Made by a program: the position numbers and the translations under genes
Source: Variovorax sp. OAS795
GTDB taxonomy: Bacteria; Pseudomonadota; Gammaproteobacteria; Burkholderiales; Burkholderiaceae_C
Assembly: GCF_040546685.1 (NCBI RefSeq)
Contig: NZ_JBEPOH010000002.1
Coordinates: 496,001 to 560,000, forward strand
Length of the DNA: 64,000 nt
Direction: 5' to 3'
Notes under the pieces: generated by a model
What the model saw: only the letters and a program-made list of their open reading frames with translations
Told to the model about the DNA's origin: nothing
Databases searched by the model: none
Part shown: positions 1 to 8,856 of the stretch, piece after piece
How the letters are laid out: each line of letters begins with the position of its first letter
Numbering within the stretch: position 1 is the stretch's first letter

Positions 1-82
1 GCCGCAACTGATTTCGAGTGCGTCGGGTATGCATCGCTCGTCGTAAATTGCTGAACAAGTCTTCGACCCGTTCGCAATAGGA

Positions 83-108
83 CCGGCTCACCGGGCGCAG
101 CGAGCCGG
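83..108 (-). terminator. GC-rich hairpin after the nitronate monooxygenase gene
   Basis: CCGGCTC and GAGCCGG form a perfect 7-bp stem just past the stop codon at 124 of the leftward gene. There is no T-run, so it is at best a weak or Rho-assisted terminator. Bases 1-82 show no gene. Confidence 0.25.
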
Positions 109-123
109 CCAGTGGTCCGCCGC

Positions 124-1110
124 TCAGACCAGCGCAGGCTCCAGGAACCCCGCGAGCCGCTGCACGATCAGCTGCTCGGCTTCGTCCATGATGCGGTCGA
201 TCAGCTCCTGCACCGTCGGAATGTCGTTGATCAGGCCGACCACCATGCCGCAGCTCCAGGCGCCTGCATCCATCTCGCCCGCCAGCATCACCCGCGGGTA
301 GACGCCGGCCACCTGGTCCATGATGTCTTCGAACTTGAGGTCGGCGCCCTTTTCCTTCTCGATCCTGATCAGCTGCTCCACGGACGAATTGGTCAGCACG
401 CGCTCGGTGTTGCGCAGCCCTCGCATCACGAGCCGCGTGTCCAGCTCGGTGGCGGCCACGATGGCGTCCTTCACGTTCTGGTGGATCGGCGCTTCCTGGG
501 TCGCGACGAAGCGCGTGCCCATGTTCATGCCCTCGGCGCCCAGCGCCAGCGCCGCCACCAGGCTGCGCGCGTCGGCCATGCCGCCGGAGGCCACGAACGG
601 GATCTTCAGCTCCTCGGCGGCGCGGGGCAGCAGGATCATGTTCGGCATGTCGTCCTCGCCCGGATGCCCGCCGCATTCGAAGCCGTCCACGCTCACGGCG
701 TCGCAACCGATCGCCTCGGCCTTGAGCGCGTGCCGCACGGAGGTGCACTTGTGGATCACCCTGATGCCGGCCTTCTTGAGCGCGGGCATGTAGGCCTCGG
801 GACTGCGCCCCGCCGTCTCGACGACGCGCACGCCCCCTTCGGCGATGGCCGCGATGTACTCGGGATAGGGCGGCGAAGACAGGGTCGGCAGGAACGTGAG
901 GTTCACGCCGAAGGGCTGGTCGGTCATTTCGCGGCAGCGGGCGATTTCCTTGGCCAGCAGCTCGGGTGTGCGCTGCGTCAGCCCCGTGATGAGCCCGAGG
1001 CCGCCGGCATTGGAGACGGCCGCGGCCAGCTCCGCGAAGCCCACGTAGTGCATGCCGCCCTGGATGATCGGGTGACGGATGCCGAAGAGTTCAGTGATGC
1101 GTGTTTTCAT
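124..1110 (-). CDS. Nitronate monooxygenase / enoyl-reductase-like FMN protein
   Basis: This is an FMN-dependent TIM-barrel protein of the nitronate monooxygenase (2-nitropropane dioxygenase) family, 328 aa, the usual length. The N-terminal PIIQGGMHYVG motif, the central GGHPGEDD motif and the C-terminal VASGGMAD and GAEGMNMGTRF phosphate-binding loops are all present. Members oxidise alkyl nitronates, or act as FabK-like enoyl reductases, and sequence alone does not separate these. The ATG at 1110 begins the conserved N-terminus (MKTRITELFGI); the longer frame upstream is not conserved-looking. It lies 7 nt downstream of the SDR gene, so the two are one operon. The shared palindromic promoter with an acyl-CoA ligase pair favours a role in acyl or aromatic acid breakdown. 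Confidence 0.85.
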   Translation of the reverse strand: MKTRITELFGIRHPIIQGGMHYVGFAELAAAVSNAGGLGLITGLTQRTPELLAKEIARCREMTDQPFGVNLTFLPTLSSPPYPEYIAAIAEGGVRVVETAGRSPEAYMPALKKAGIRVIHKCTSVRHALKAEAIGCDAVSVDGFECGGHPGEDDMPNMILLPRAAEELKIPFVASGGMADARSLVAALALGAEGMNMGTRFVATQEAPIHQNVKDAIVAATELDTRLVMRGLRNTERVLTNSSVEQLIRIEKEKGADLKFEDIMDQVAGVYPRVMLAGEMDAGAWSCGMVVGLINDIPTVQELIDRIMDEAEQLIVQRLAGFLEPALV

Positions 1111-1117
1111 GTGTCTT

Positions 1118-1858
1118 TCACCAGGTTTCCATGTAGGGGCGCAGGTCCAGCTCGAAGGTCCAGGCATCCCGGGGCTGGGTGTGCAGGTACCAGTAGTTCT
1201 CCGCAATGTGCTCGGGGTTCAGGATGCCGTCCTGTTCCTTCAGTGCATATCGTTCCGGAAAGTTGCTGCGGATGAACTCCGTGTCGATCGCGCCGTCGAC
1301 CACGATGTGCGCCACATGGATGCCGCGCGGGCCGAGTTCGCGTGCCATGCTCTGGGCCAGTGCGCGCAGCGCGTGCTTGGCGCCCGCAAAGGCCGCGAAA
1401 TTGGCCGAGCCGCGGATGCCGGCCGTCGCACCGGTGAAGAGAATCGTGCCGCGCCCTCTCGCAACCATCCGGCGGGCGACCTCGCGCGCATTCAGGAACG
1501 CGCTGAAGGTGGCCATCTCCCAGATCTTCATGTACTTGCGCCCGGTCTCCTCCAGGATGCTGCTGGGCACGTTGGCGCCGATGTTGAACACCATCACCTC
1601 GATGGGTCCGCGTTCCTTCTCCACCTGGTCGATGAGGGCGACGACATCTTCCTCCTTGCGCGCATCGCTGCCGTAGCCGAACGCCTGGCCGCCGGCGGCA
1701 CGGATGCGCTCGATGGCCGGTTCGAGCTTGTCCGCCGAGCGCCGCGTCAGGCACGCGGCGTAGCCCTCGCGGGCAAAGCGCGCGCCAATGGCGCTGCCTG
1801 TGGCGTCACCGGCGCCGACGACGAGAGCCACACCGCGGTGGTTGGCTGGTTTGTCCAT
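1118..1858 (-). CDS. SDR-family NAD(P)-dependent oxidoreductase
   Basis: A 246-aa short-chain dehydrogenase/reductase. The Rossmann cofactor site is near residues 14-20 (GAGDATG, a variant of TGxxxGxG) and the NxGAN-type motif is at about residue 92. The usual catalytic YxxxK is unusual: the region after the TGATAG segment reads FAAFAGAKHALRA, so the normal Tyr position appears to be Phe/Ala-rich while the Lys is kept. The protein may therefore have altered catalysis or a non-classical active site. It is the first gene of a leftward operon with the nitronate-monooxygenase-like gene. AACGNNCGTT palindromes lie within 60 bp upstream. The substrate is unknown. Confidence 0.85.
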   Translation of the reverse strand: MDKPANHRGVALVVGAGDATGSAIGARFAREGYAACLTRRSADKLEPAIERIRAAGGQAFGYGSDARKEEDVVALIDQVEKERGPIEVMVFNIGANVPSSILEETGRKYMKIWEMATFSAFLNAREVARRMVARGRGTILFTGATAGIRGSANFAAFAGAKHALRALAQSMARELGPRGIHVAHIVVDGAIDTEFIRSNFPERYALKEQDGILNPEHIAENYWYLHTQPRDAWTFELDLRPYMETW

Positions 1859-1874
1859 GCGTTCTCCTTTAAGA

Positions 1875-1999
1875 AACGGTCGTTAAGTCATCGCACGTTA
1901 ATCACTGAACGTACGTTTGTCAATCAAGAAAGAGGTCCAGTGAAACCCCGTTGACGCGCCTGCATTAATCACATAGCTTCCGTTCATCAAACGTTCGTT
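1875..1999. promoter_or_regulatory. Divergent promoter region with three AACGNNCGTT palindromes
   Basis: Three 10-bp dyads with identical arms occur at 1875-1884 (AACGGTCGTT), 1908-1917 (AACGTACGTT, perfect) and 1990-1999 (AACGTTCGTT). Extra half sites (ACGTTAA, CGTTCAT) lie between them. A possible rightward promoter is TTGACG at 1951 with a poor -10 about 17 nt later. Short A/T-flanked dyads of this kind are typical of TetR/AcrR-family operators, but no TetR gene lies in this window. The region probably co-regulates both divergent gene pairs. Confidence 0.6.
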
Positions 2000-2016
2000 T
2001 ATTAAAGGAGCCCTGA

Positions 2017-2607
2017 ATGCGCAAGTCGCTTGATTTTTTCTTCGATGTCGGCAGTCCCTCTTCCTACCTCGCGTGGACGCAGCTGCCCGCCCTGTGCGCC
2101 GCGCACGGCGCCGACCTCGTGTACCGGCCGATGCTGCTGGGCGGCGTCTACCAGGCCACCGGCAACGCCTCGCCGGCCACCATCCCCGTCAAGGGACGCT
2201 ATACGCAGATGGACTACGAGCGCCACGCGCGCCGCTATGGCGTTCCGTTCCAGGGCAACCCGCACTTTCCGGTGATCACGCTGTTCCTCATGCGCGCGGT
2301 CACCGGCATCCAGCTGCGCCGCCCCGAGCAGCTGCAGCAGCTGCTGGGCTGCGTGTTCAAGGCGCTGTGGATCGATGCGCTGAACCTGAACGATCCGCAG
2401 CTGACGGCCCGCATCCTGGCCGAGGGCGGATTCGATCCCGCCGACATCGAGCGCCTGTCGCAGGAAGCCGAAACCAAGGCCGCACTGAAGGCCACGACGC
2501 AGGAAGCGGTCGAACGCGGGGTGTTCGGTGCACCCACGCTCTTCGTCGGCGACCAGATGTTCTTCGGACAGGACCGCATGGACTTCGTGCGCGAAGCCCT
2601 GTCCTGA
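2017..2607 (+). CDS. 2-hydroxychromene-2-carboxylate isomerase family protein (DsbA-like)
   Basis: A 196-aa DsbA/kappa-GST-fold protein of the 2-hydroxychromene-2-carboxylate isomerase family. The N-terminal FFDVGSPSSYLAW segment carries the Ser that binds glutathione in NahD. The C-terminal GVFGAPTLFVG loop contains the cis-Pro, and DQMFFGQDRMDFV is the typical family ending. NahD-type enzymes isomerise a naphthalene-pathway intermediate with glutathione, but most chromosomal members have unknown substrates. An aaggag Shine-Dalgarno precedes the ATG. The gene sits 30 nt before an acyl-CoA ligase and shares the palindromic control region with the leftward pair, so a role in an acyl or aromatic acid route is an inference. 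Confidence 0.85.
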   Translation: MRKSLDFFFDVGSPSSYLAWTQLPALCAAHGADLVYRPMLLGGVYQATGNASPATIPVKGRYTQMDYERHARRYGVPFQGNPHFPVITLFLMRAVTGIQLRRPEQLQQLLGCVFKALWIDALNLNDPQLTARILAEGGFDPADIERLSQEAETKAALKATTQEAVERGVFGAPTLFVGDQMFFGQDRMDFVREALS

Positions 2608-2637
2608 GCCGCCGCCCACCGCACGAAGGAAAGACTC

Positions 2638-4302
2638 ATGGAAAACCGCCCCTGGCATGCCTCCTACCCCGCGGGGCTTCCCCGCGAGATCGTCCTGGAC
2701 GACAGTGAAACCCTCGTCACCCTGCTCGAACGCGCGTTCGCGCAGTACAGTGCCAGAACGGCCGTCACCTGCGCCGGAGAATCGCTGACCTTCGCGCAGG
2801 TCGAGCACGCGTCGGCGCTGCTCGCCCGATCGCTGCAGGCCGCCGGCCTCGAGCGCGGCGACAGGGTGGCCCTGCTGCTGCACAACAACCTGGCCTACCC
2901 GGTGGCGCTCGCAGCCATCCTGCGTGCGGGCATGGTGGGCGTGACGATGAATCCGCTCTACACGGCGCGCGAACTGCAGTACCAGCTGGCCGATTCGGGC
3001 GCGTCCGCGCTGGTCGCTGCCGAGCCGTTCATGGGGCTGGTCGACGAAGTGCTGGGCCAGACTAAGCTTCGGTATGTCATGACGGTCCCGATGAAGGACG
3101 TGAAGCAGGCGCTGTTCGCAACGGGCGGCCCGCCGGACGCCAAGGCGGCGGACGGCGTCCCGCGGATCGCGAGCTTGCGCGACGCCACCTCCGCGCTGCG
3201 GGACGCCGACTTTGCGAGCGAAAAGGTCCTTCCCTCGGACCTGGCCTTCCTGCAGTACACCGGCGGCACCACGGGGGTTTCGAAGGGCGCGTGCCTGACG
3301 CACCGCAGCGTGCTGGCCAGCACGCTGCAGATGCGTTCGTGGCTGTCATTGGTACTGGACATCGACAACTTCGAGATCGTGACGCCGCTGCCGCTGTATC
3401 ACATCTTTCCGCTCGGCACGACATTGACCGCGCTTGCCAGCGGCGCCCACAACCGCCTGGTGGTGAACCCGCGCGACGTGCAGGCGCTTTGCGCCGAACT
3501 CCACAGGGCTCCGTTCGACATGCTGATCGGCGTCAACACGATGTTCAACGGCATGGTGACCCTGCCCGAGATCTCGACCATCGACTTCTCCCGCTGCAAC
3601 GTGGTCATCGGTGCCGGCGCGTCGATCCAGGCGGCGGTCGCCACCAAGTGGCTGGCAGCGGGCGGCCCGCCCATTACCGAGGCCTACGGGCTCACCGAAA
3701 CATCGCCCAGCGCCACCTTCAATGCGCCAGGGCGCAACGGGACGATCGGCGCACCCGTGCCCTCCACCGACGTGCTGATCGTCGACGACGAGGGCGCGCC
3801 GGTACCCCTCGGCACGCCGGGCGAACTGCTGATCAAGGGCCCGCAGGTCTTCGCGGGCTACTGGAACCGCGAGGAAGAAACGCGCAGGTCCTTCACGCCC
3901 GACGGCTGGTTCAAGACCGGCGACATCGTCACGATGGATGCGCAAGGCCTGATGTACATCGTCGACCGCAAGAAGGACATGATCCTGGTCTCGGGATTCA
4001 ACGTCTATCCGAACGAGATCGAGGGCGTGGCGGCCATGCATCCGGACGTGCTCGAATGCGCGTGCATCGGCGTGCCTGACGAGCGATCGGCCGAAGCGCC
4101 CCACCTCTTCGTCGTGCGCCGCGCACCGGGGCTCCAGGCGCAAGCGCTCGAAGCGCATTGCCGCAAGCACCTTGCGGCCTACAAGGTGCCGCGCCACATC
4201 ACGTTCATCGATGCGTTGCCCAAGTCGGCGGTGGGAAAGATCCTGCGCAAGGAGTTGCGGCCGGTGGCCGGCGCGGCGCACGCGGCCACGGTCGCCGGCT
4301 AG
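2638..4302 (+). CDS. AMP-dependent acyl-CoA synthetase/ligase
   Basis: A 554-aa ANL-superfamily ligase that activates a carboxylic acid to its CoA thioester through an acyl-adenylate. Visible motifs in order are the P-loop YTGGTTGVSKGA (about residue 208), the A5-type EAYGLTETSP (about 346), the A7 hinge region GWFKTGDIV (about 422), DRKKDMI (about 443) and the catalytic-Lys motif GKILRKEL near the C-terminus. Length and motif spacing match long-chain or aromatic acyl-CoA ligases (FadD-like). It is the second gene of the rightward pair with the isomerase-like protein. Its stop overlaps the end of the convergent AraC gene by 4 nt. Confidence 0.92.
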   Translation: MENRPWHASYPAGLPREIVLDDSETLVTLLERAFAQYSARTAVTCAGESLTFAQVEHASALLARSLQAAGLERGDRVALLLHNNLAYPVALAAILRAGMVGVTMNPLYTARELQYQLADSGASALVAAEPFMGLVDEVLGQTKLRYVMTVPMKDVKQALFATGGPPDAKAADGVPRIASLRDATSALRDADFASEKVLPSDLAFLQYTGGTTGVSKGACLTHRSVLASTLQMRSWLSLVLDIDNFEIVTPLPLYHIFPLGTTLTALASGAHNRLVVNPRDVQALCAELHRAPFDMLIGVNTMFNGMVTLPEISTIDFSRCNVVIGAGASIQAAVATKWLAAGGPPITEAYGLTETSPSATFNAPGRNGTIGAPVPSTDVLIVDDEGAPVPLGTPGELLIKGPQVFAGYWNREEETRRSFTPDGWFKTGDIVTMDAQGLMYIVDRKKDMILVSGFNVYPNEIEGVAAMHPDVLECACIGVPDERSAEAPHLFVVRRAPGLQAQALEAHCRKHLAAYKVPRHITFIDALPKSAVGKILRKELRPVAGAAHAATVAG

Positions 4303-5252
4303 GCCCCGTTCCTGCGCCAGGCGCCGGGCGACACCCCGCACTCGCGCTTGAAGGCCCGGTTGAAAGCGGCTTCCGACTCGTAGCCGACGCCTTCGGCAAT
4401 GCGCGCGAGGCTGCCCTGCTCCTTGCGCAGCATCCCGCGGGCCAGGACCATGCGCCAGTGCGTCAGGTACTGCATGGGCGGCATGCCCACCAGCTCGGCA
4501 AAGCGTTCTGCCAGCACGCTGCGGGAGATGTGGGTTTCCTGCGCCAGCGCATCGACCGTCCAGTTGCGCGCGGGCTCGGCATGCATCAATGCGAGGCAGC
4601 GGCTCACGTGCGGGTCGCGCAACCCGGCCAGCCAGCCCGCGTTGCCGGCGGGCAGGGATTCGACGTAGCCGCGCAGCACTTCGGCGAACAGCACCTCGGC
4701 CACCTTGGCGGCAACCATTTCCGAACCCGGCGTGCGCGATGCCGCATCGCCCAGCACGAAGTTGACGGACTGCTCGATCCACGGGCCCGCCGGCCTGCTG
4801 CGCAGCGGCGTGGTGAAAAGGGACGGAATGTTCGCCATGAGCGGGTTGGGCGCATCGCCTTCATAGGCGAACCAGCTGCACACCAGAACGGTCCGATCGC
4901 CGTCGCCGCCATAGCGGATGCGTTCCAGCTCGGGCGCGCGAGGCCTCACCACATGTTCCACGTCCACCGCCGCGTGCTGCAGGCCGCTGCCCAGCACATG
5001 CGAATCGCCGTGCGGCACCGCGATCACGTCGCCCGCATGGACGCGGAGCGGCTCCCCGCCTTCGACCTGTGCCCAGCATTCGCCTTGCAGCACCAGGTGG
5101 CAGATGGCCAGCCGCTGTGCGCCGGGCCTGAGAAGCTGCGCCATGTCCCTGCCCTTGGGCACCTTGAAGCACCACGGCGCATGCATGTCTCCATTCAGGA
5201 ACAGCGCGCCCTCCAGGCGAATGGTCCGCAGCACGTCCGACAAGACATCCAT
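4299..5252 (-). CDS. AraC-family transcriptional regulator with N-terminal cupin domain
   Basis: A 317-aa regulator with an N-terminal AraC_binding/cupin_6-type sensing domain (about residues 1-190, beginning DVLSDVLRTIRLEGALF) and a C-terminal double helix-turn-helix (about 215-315, ending in ARIAEGVGYESEAAFNRAFKRECGVSPGAWRR). The start at 5252 is supported by GGAGG 5 nt upstream; the open frame continues further, but that extension does not look coding. It faces the CoA-ligase gene and is divergent from the DUF4242 gene, whose promoter it may control. Proteins of this type usually regulate a neighbouring oxidoreductase or hydrolase. Confidence 0.9.
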   Translation of the reverse strand: MDVLSDVLRTIRLEGALFLNGDMHAPWCFKVPKGRDMAQLLRPGAQRLAICHLVLQGECWAQVEGGEPLRVHAGDVIAVPHGDSHVLGSGLQHAAVDVEHVVRPRAPELERIRYGGDGDRTVLVCSWFAYEGDAPNPLMANIPSLFTTPLRSRPAGPWIEQSVNFVLGDAASRTPGSEMVAAKVAEVLFAEVLRGYVESLPAGNAGWLAGLRDPHVSRCLALMHAEPARNWTVDALAQETHISRSVLAERFAELVGMPPMQYLTHWRMVLARGMLRKEQGSLARIAEGVGYESEAAFNRAFKRECGVSPGAWRRNGA

Positions 5253-5385
5253 GGTCACCTCCCAGGCAAGCGAGGGCGGGGTTTGGGTCAACAAGTCCGG
5301 AGTGGCGGGCAATACGCGGGTGCTTCGCGCCGGCACCATGGGTCCTGGTCGCCTTTGACCGATTCTAGACAGACAGGAGTCCACC

Positions 5386-5658
5386 ATGCCCAATTTCCTC
5401 ATCGAACGGCACATCCCCGGCGCCGGCAAATTCACCCCGTCGGACCTGAAGGCCATCTCGCAGAAGTCCTGCGGCGTGCTGGGCAGCATGGGCCCCGACA
5501 TCCAGTGGGTCCACAGCTACGTGACCGAGGACCGCATCTACTGCGTCTACCAGTCGGCGGACGAAGCCCTGGTGCGCCGGCACGCGGAACTCGGGGGCTT
5601 TCCGGCCGACCGGATCGACCGGGTGTACAGCGTGATCGATCCCGCCACTGCTGAGTAA
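5386..5658 (+). CDS. DUF4242 domain protein
   Basis: A 90-aa protein matching the small DUF4242 (SCO4226-like, nickel-binding ferredoxin-fold) family. It starts MPNFLIERHIPGAG, has the conserved QWVHSYVTEDRIYCVY core, and ends in a DRIDRVYSVIDP strand. Related proteins are annotated as nickel-responsive or of unknown function. Aggagt precedes the ATG. It is divergent from the AraC gene, with 133 bp between the starts that may hold a shared control region. Confidence 0.85.
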   Translation: MPNFLIERHIPGAGKFTPSDLKAISQKSCGVLGSMGPDIQWVHSYVTEDRIYCVYQSADEALVRRHAELGGFPADRIDRVYSVIDPATAE

Positions 5659-5769
5659 AGGAGCGCGGCGGCGCGTAGGAGAGCGACTGTCAACTGAAAG
5701 CGCCAAACGCCATGGCCGCGCGCCGTCGATGCATGCCATGTTGGCCACACGCGTCCTTCCGCGTGGCCC

Positions 5770-6123
5770 ATGGAGAACGAGTTGGCAGGTGTCCTGCATA
5801 AATCAGCGGCGTCCGGCGGCCAGCCCGGCGGGCTGGCCGAGCCTCGTGAAACTCCGCCGCCCTGCCAGGAAGCGCTCATCAGCCATGTCCGGCGCATCGC
5901 CGTCCACGTCGACGAGCCGCATCCGGGCCACTTCTTCTGGGTGCTCACGGAAGAATGCGATGACGCGAACCTCTGGAGGGAGCTCGAGTCGGCCCCCCTG
6001 TCCCACGACAGCTGGCGCGATGCACTGCATGCCGGCGTGAGGGCGCTCGAGGGCTACGCGCCGGATCCGCGCACCGGCCCCCGCCAGCCCGGCGAAGACG
6101 AAGACGCCGATCCCGTCGGGTAG
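5770..6123 (+). CDS. Hypothetical protein, 117 aa
   Basis: The product is not recognised. The central part (about residues 35-95) reads like a compact alpha/beta fold with HVDEPHPGHFFWVL and a Trp-rich LWRELE...SWRDALHAG stretch. The C-terminus is charged and Pro/Asp-rich. No signal peptide or membrane segment is seen. Its stop lies 50 nt before the DUF3422 gene, so it may be co-transcribed. An overlapping frame at 5729-6040 is open but of unlikely composition. Confidence 0.5.
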   Translation: MENELAGVLHKSAASGGQPGGLAEPRETPPPCQEALISHVRRIAVHVDEPHPGHFFWVLTEECDDANLWRELESAPLSHDSWRDALHAGVRALEGYAPDPRTGPRQPGEDEDADPVG

Positions 6124-6173
6124 CCGGCCTCCGCGGGTGCGGGCATGGACAATGCCCCCTCCGGAGCCCCGAA

Positions 6174-7454
6174 ATGAAACTACCGACCGAAGTCGAAGGA
6201 CGCCAGCAGCTGGCCGACGAAATCCATGCGCGCCCGTTCGAGCCACTCTCGACGCCGGGCGCCGCATTGGCCGTTGCCATGCTGCGCGAAGGACCGCAGG
6301 ACGACGCACTTTGCATCGCGCACCTGGCGCGGCTGGGCGGCGATGCGTCCGGCGCGGGCGCAGCGACCCAGTGCCAGGTGCGCTGCGGCGCGCTGCGCGT
6401 GCGCTGGGAGCGCCACACCGAATTCCACACCTTCACCGTGTTCACCGATCTGGGCGAACTCGCGATGGACCGGGCTTTCGACACCGGCTGGCTCGATGCG
6501 CTGCCGTCCGGCTGGCTTGCCTCGCTGCCCGGCCGCATGATTTCCGCGACGCAGCTGGCCGTGCTGCCCTGCCCCGGCGATCCGCCCCATGCGCGGCGGG
6601 TGGCGCCGCTTTTCGGCAGCGATCCGCTGGTGGGCAACCGGGTGGCCGAAGGCGCAGCGACCGTGGTGTCGGACTTTCGCTCGAGCGCCGGCGTGACGCG
6701 CTTCCTCGTGTTCGACCACGCGATGAACCGGCGGCGCGCGGGCCGCACCGCCCAGCGGCTGATCGAGCTCGACACCTACCGCATGATGGCCCTGCTCAGC
6801 CTGCCCCTGGCGACGCGCCGGATGGGCCAGCTTGCGGCCGAAGAGACCCAGCTGGCATCGCTGATGGCCCGCTTCCACGATGCGTCGGATGGCGACGAAG
6901 TGCTGCTGCACGAACTCGTCACGCTGGCCGCCCAGGTCGAGCATGCGATGGCCGAGAACGGGGCGCGCTTTGCGGCCACGCGCGCCTACAGCGGCATCGT
7001 GAACCAGCGCCTCGCCGACCTGCGCGAGACGCCGGTGCAGGGCCTGCAGCCGCTGTCCGAGTTCATGGCGCGCCGGTTTCGGCCGGCCACCGACAGTTGC
7101 GCCGCCACCGCGGGACGGCAGACGCAGCTGTCGGAGCGCATCGCACGGGCCGCGCAGCTGCTGCAGACGCGCTCCGAGGTGGAGCGCGAACGCCAGAACC
7201 AGGCGCTGCTCAGCTCGCTCGACCGGCGCCAGGGCCTGCAGCTGCGCCTGCAGGAGACCGTCGAGGGCCTGTCGGTGATCGCCATGACCTACTACGGCGT
7301 GGGCCTGAGCAACTACCTGCTGAAGCCCCTGGCCAAGGCCATGGGCTGGCACGAAACCGCGGTGACGCTGGTCGCCGTGCCGGTGATCGCCCTGCTCGTG
7401 CTGCTCAACGTGCGCCGGTTGCGCCGGCATCTGCACCAGTCGGCGGACAGCTAG
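6174..7454 (+). CDS. DUF3422 family membrane-anchored protein
   Basis: A 426-aa protein of the DUF3422 family. It opens with the conserved ADEIHARPFEPL segment and contains the FHTFTVFT motif. A long helical region (about residues 220-375) precedes a C-terminal hydrophobic segment (about 395-415, VTLVAVPVIALLVLLNV). The family is widespread in proteobacteria as an uncharacterised, probably membrane-attached protein with C-terminal resemblance to CorA-like architectures. Nothing in the neighbourhood fixes its role. Confidence 0.85.
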   Translation: MKLPTEVEGRQQLADEIHARPFEPLSTPGAALAVAMLREGPQDDALCIAHLARLGGDASGAGAATQCQVRCGALRVRWERHTEFHTFTVFTDLGELAMDRAFDTGWLDALPSGWLASLPGRMISATQLAVLPCPGDPPHARRVAPLFGSDPLVGNRVAEGAATVVSDFRSSAGVTRFLVFDHAMNRRRAGRTAQRLIELDTYRMMALLSLPLATRRMGQLAAEETQLASLMARFHDASDGDEVLLHELVTLAAQVEHAMAENGARFAATRAYSGIVNQRLADLRETPVQGLQPLSEFMARRFRPATDSCAATAGRQTQLSERIARAAQLLQTRSEVERERQNQALLSSLDRRQGLQLRLQETVEGLSVIAMTYYGVGLSNYLLKPLAKAMGWHETAVTLVAVPVIALLVLLNVRRLRRHLHQSADS

Positions 7455-7568
7455 CGTCTACGTCCCAGTGGATCTTGTCCGACGTGCGGATGCGCGGGCC
7501 GCGCGCCCACGCCGCCGGCAAGGCGCCCAAAGGTAGAGGCCTCCGCCCAGCACCCCAAGGAGCACACG

Positions 7569-7799
7569 ATGAAGAAATCGCCCACCCCCGATCCCGCGTC
7601 GGGCGGCCAGCGCGTGAAGGCGCCCGATGCAGTGAACGGCGAGGAGCCCGCGATCGCGAACCGCGACGTCCAGAGCCTCGAGCGCGACATGAAGAAAGCC
7701 GCCGACCGCGATGCCGCGGCGCCCGAAGCGGACAGCCAGGACACGATGAAGCGCCGCGCGGCCCGCGGCACGCCGCGCGAGAACGACGCCGGCGCCTGA
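7569..7799 (+). CDS. Small charged hypothetical protein, 76 aa
   Basis: A very hydrophilic 76-aa product rich in Ala, Asp, Lys and Arg, with no signal peptide or hydrophobic stretch and the look of a disordered protein. An excellent AAGGAG lies 7-8 nt before the ATG. Codon choice is like that of its neighbours. The function is unknown. Confidence 0.6.
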   Translation: MKKSPTPDPASGGQRVKAPDAVNGEEPAIANRDVQSLERDMKKAADRDAAAPEADSQDTMKRRAARGTPRENDAGA

Positions 7800-7815
7800 A
7801 CCGCCGGGCCGCCCG

Positions 7816-8856
7816 CTAGCCTTGTGCGGCCTGGCCCGGCCCGGACCGGCGAAGGAGGTCGAGCGCCACGTCCACGATCATGTCTTCCTGGCCGCCCACC
7901 ATCTTGCGCGCGCCGAGCTCGACCAGGATGTCGACGGTTTTCAGACCGTACTTCCCGGCGGCCGCTTCCGCATGGCGCAGGAAGCTCGAATAGACCCCCG
8001 CATAGCCCAGGGCCAGCGTCTCGCGGTCCACCCGGACCGGGCGGTCCTGCAGCGGGCGCACCAGGTCGTCGGCCGCGTCCATCAGCTTGTACAGATCGGT
8101 GCCGTGGCGCCAGCCCTGGCGTTCGGCCGCCGCGATGAACACTTCGAGCGGCGCGTTGCCGGCACCGGCGCCCATGCCGGCCAGGCTCGCATCGATGCGG
8201 TCGCAGCCCTCTTCCACCGCAACGATGGAGTTGGCAACGCCCAGGCTCAGGTTGTGGTGCGCATGGATGCCGGTCTGCGTTCCGGCGTGCAGCACGTCCT
8301 TGAAGGCGCGGAAGCGGTCCCGCACGTCGTCCATGCCGAGCGCGCCGCCAGAGTCGACCACGTAGACGCAGCTTGCCCCGTAGCTTTCCATCAGGAGCGC
8401 CTGCTCGGCCAGCTTTCTCGGCGTGGTCATGTGGCTCATCATGAGGAAGCCCACCGGGTCCATGCCGAGTTCGCGCGCGTATTCCAGGTGCTGGCGCGAC
8501 ACATCCGCCTCGGTGCAGTGGGTTGCAACGCGCACGATGCGCGCGCCAGCGTCGTAGGCGTTGCGCAGGTCGTGCGTGGTGCCGATGCCGGGCAACAGCA
8601 AGGTCGCGACCTTGGCGGTCTTCACCGTTTCGACGACGGCCGCGATCCATTCGACATCGGTGTGCGCCCCGAAGCCGTAGTTGAAGCTGGAGCCTTCGAG
8701 CCCGTCGCCGTGCGCGACCTCGATGCTGTCGACGCCCGCGGCATCGAGCGCTGCGGAAATCGCCTTGACGTCGGCAATGCTGTATTGGTGCCGAACGGCA
8801 TGGCTGCCGTCGCGCAAGGTGACGTCGCTGATGTAGAGCTTCTTGCCGCCGGTCAT
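7816..8856 (-). CDS. dmpG: 4-hydroxy-2-oxovalerate aldolase
   Basis: The 346-aa aldolase of the lower meta-cleavage pathway (DmpG/MhpE). It splits 4-hydroxy-2-oxovalerate into pyruvate and acetaldehyde and channels the aldehyde to its partner dehydrogenase. The HMGL-like TIM barrel opens with [16 protein letters not shown], the metal- and substrate-binding RDG motif. [15 protein letters not shown] carries the two metal His residues, and [17 protein letters not shown] is the typical closing motif. The ATG at 8856 overlaps the stop of the acetaldehyde dehydrogenase gene (ATGA), indicating translational coupling of the two channelled subunits. Confidence 0.95.
   Translation of the reverse strand: MTGGKKLYISDVTLRDGSHAVRHQYSIADVKAISAALDAAGVDSIEVAHGDGLEGSSFNYGFGAHTDVEWIAAVVETVKTAKVATLLLPGIGTTHDLRNAYDAGARIVRVATHCTEADVSRQHLEYARELGMDPVGFLMMSHMTTPRKLAEQALLMESYGASCVYVVDSGGALGMDDVRDRFRAFKDVLHAGTQTGIHAHHNLSLGVANSIVAVEEGCDRIDASLAGMGAGAGNAPLEVFIAAAERQGWRHGTDLYKLMDAADDLVRPLQDRPVRVDRETLALGYAGVYSSFLRHAEAAAGKYGLKTVDILVELGARKMVGGQEDMIVDVALDLLRRSGPGQAAQG

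Noticed and set aside
5729..6040. Alternative 103-codon frame overlapping the 117-aa hypothetical gene
   Set aside because: Ser/Arg/Cys-rich shadow composition, whereas the 5770-6123 frame has a more protein-like composition.
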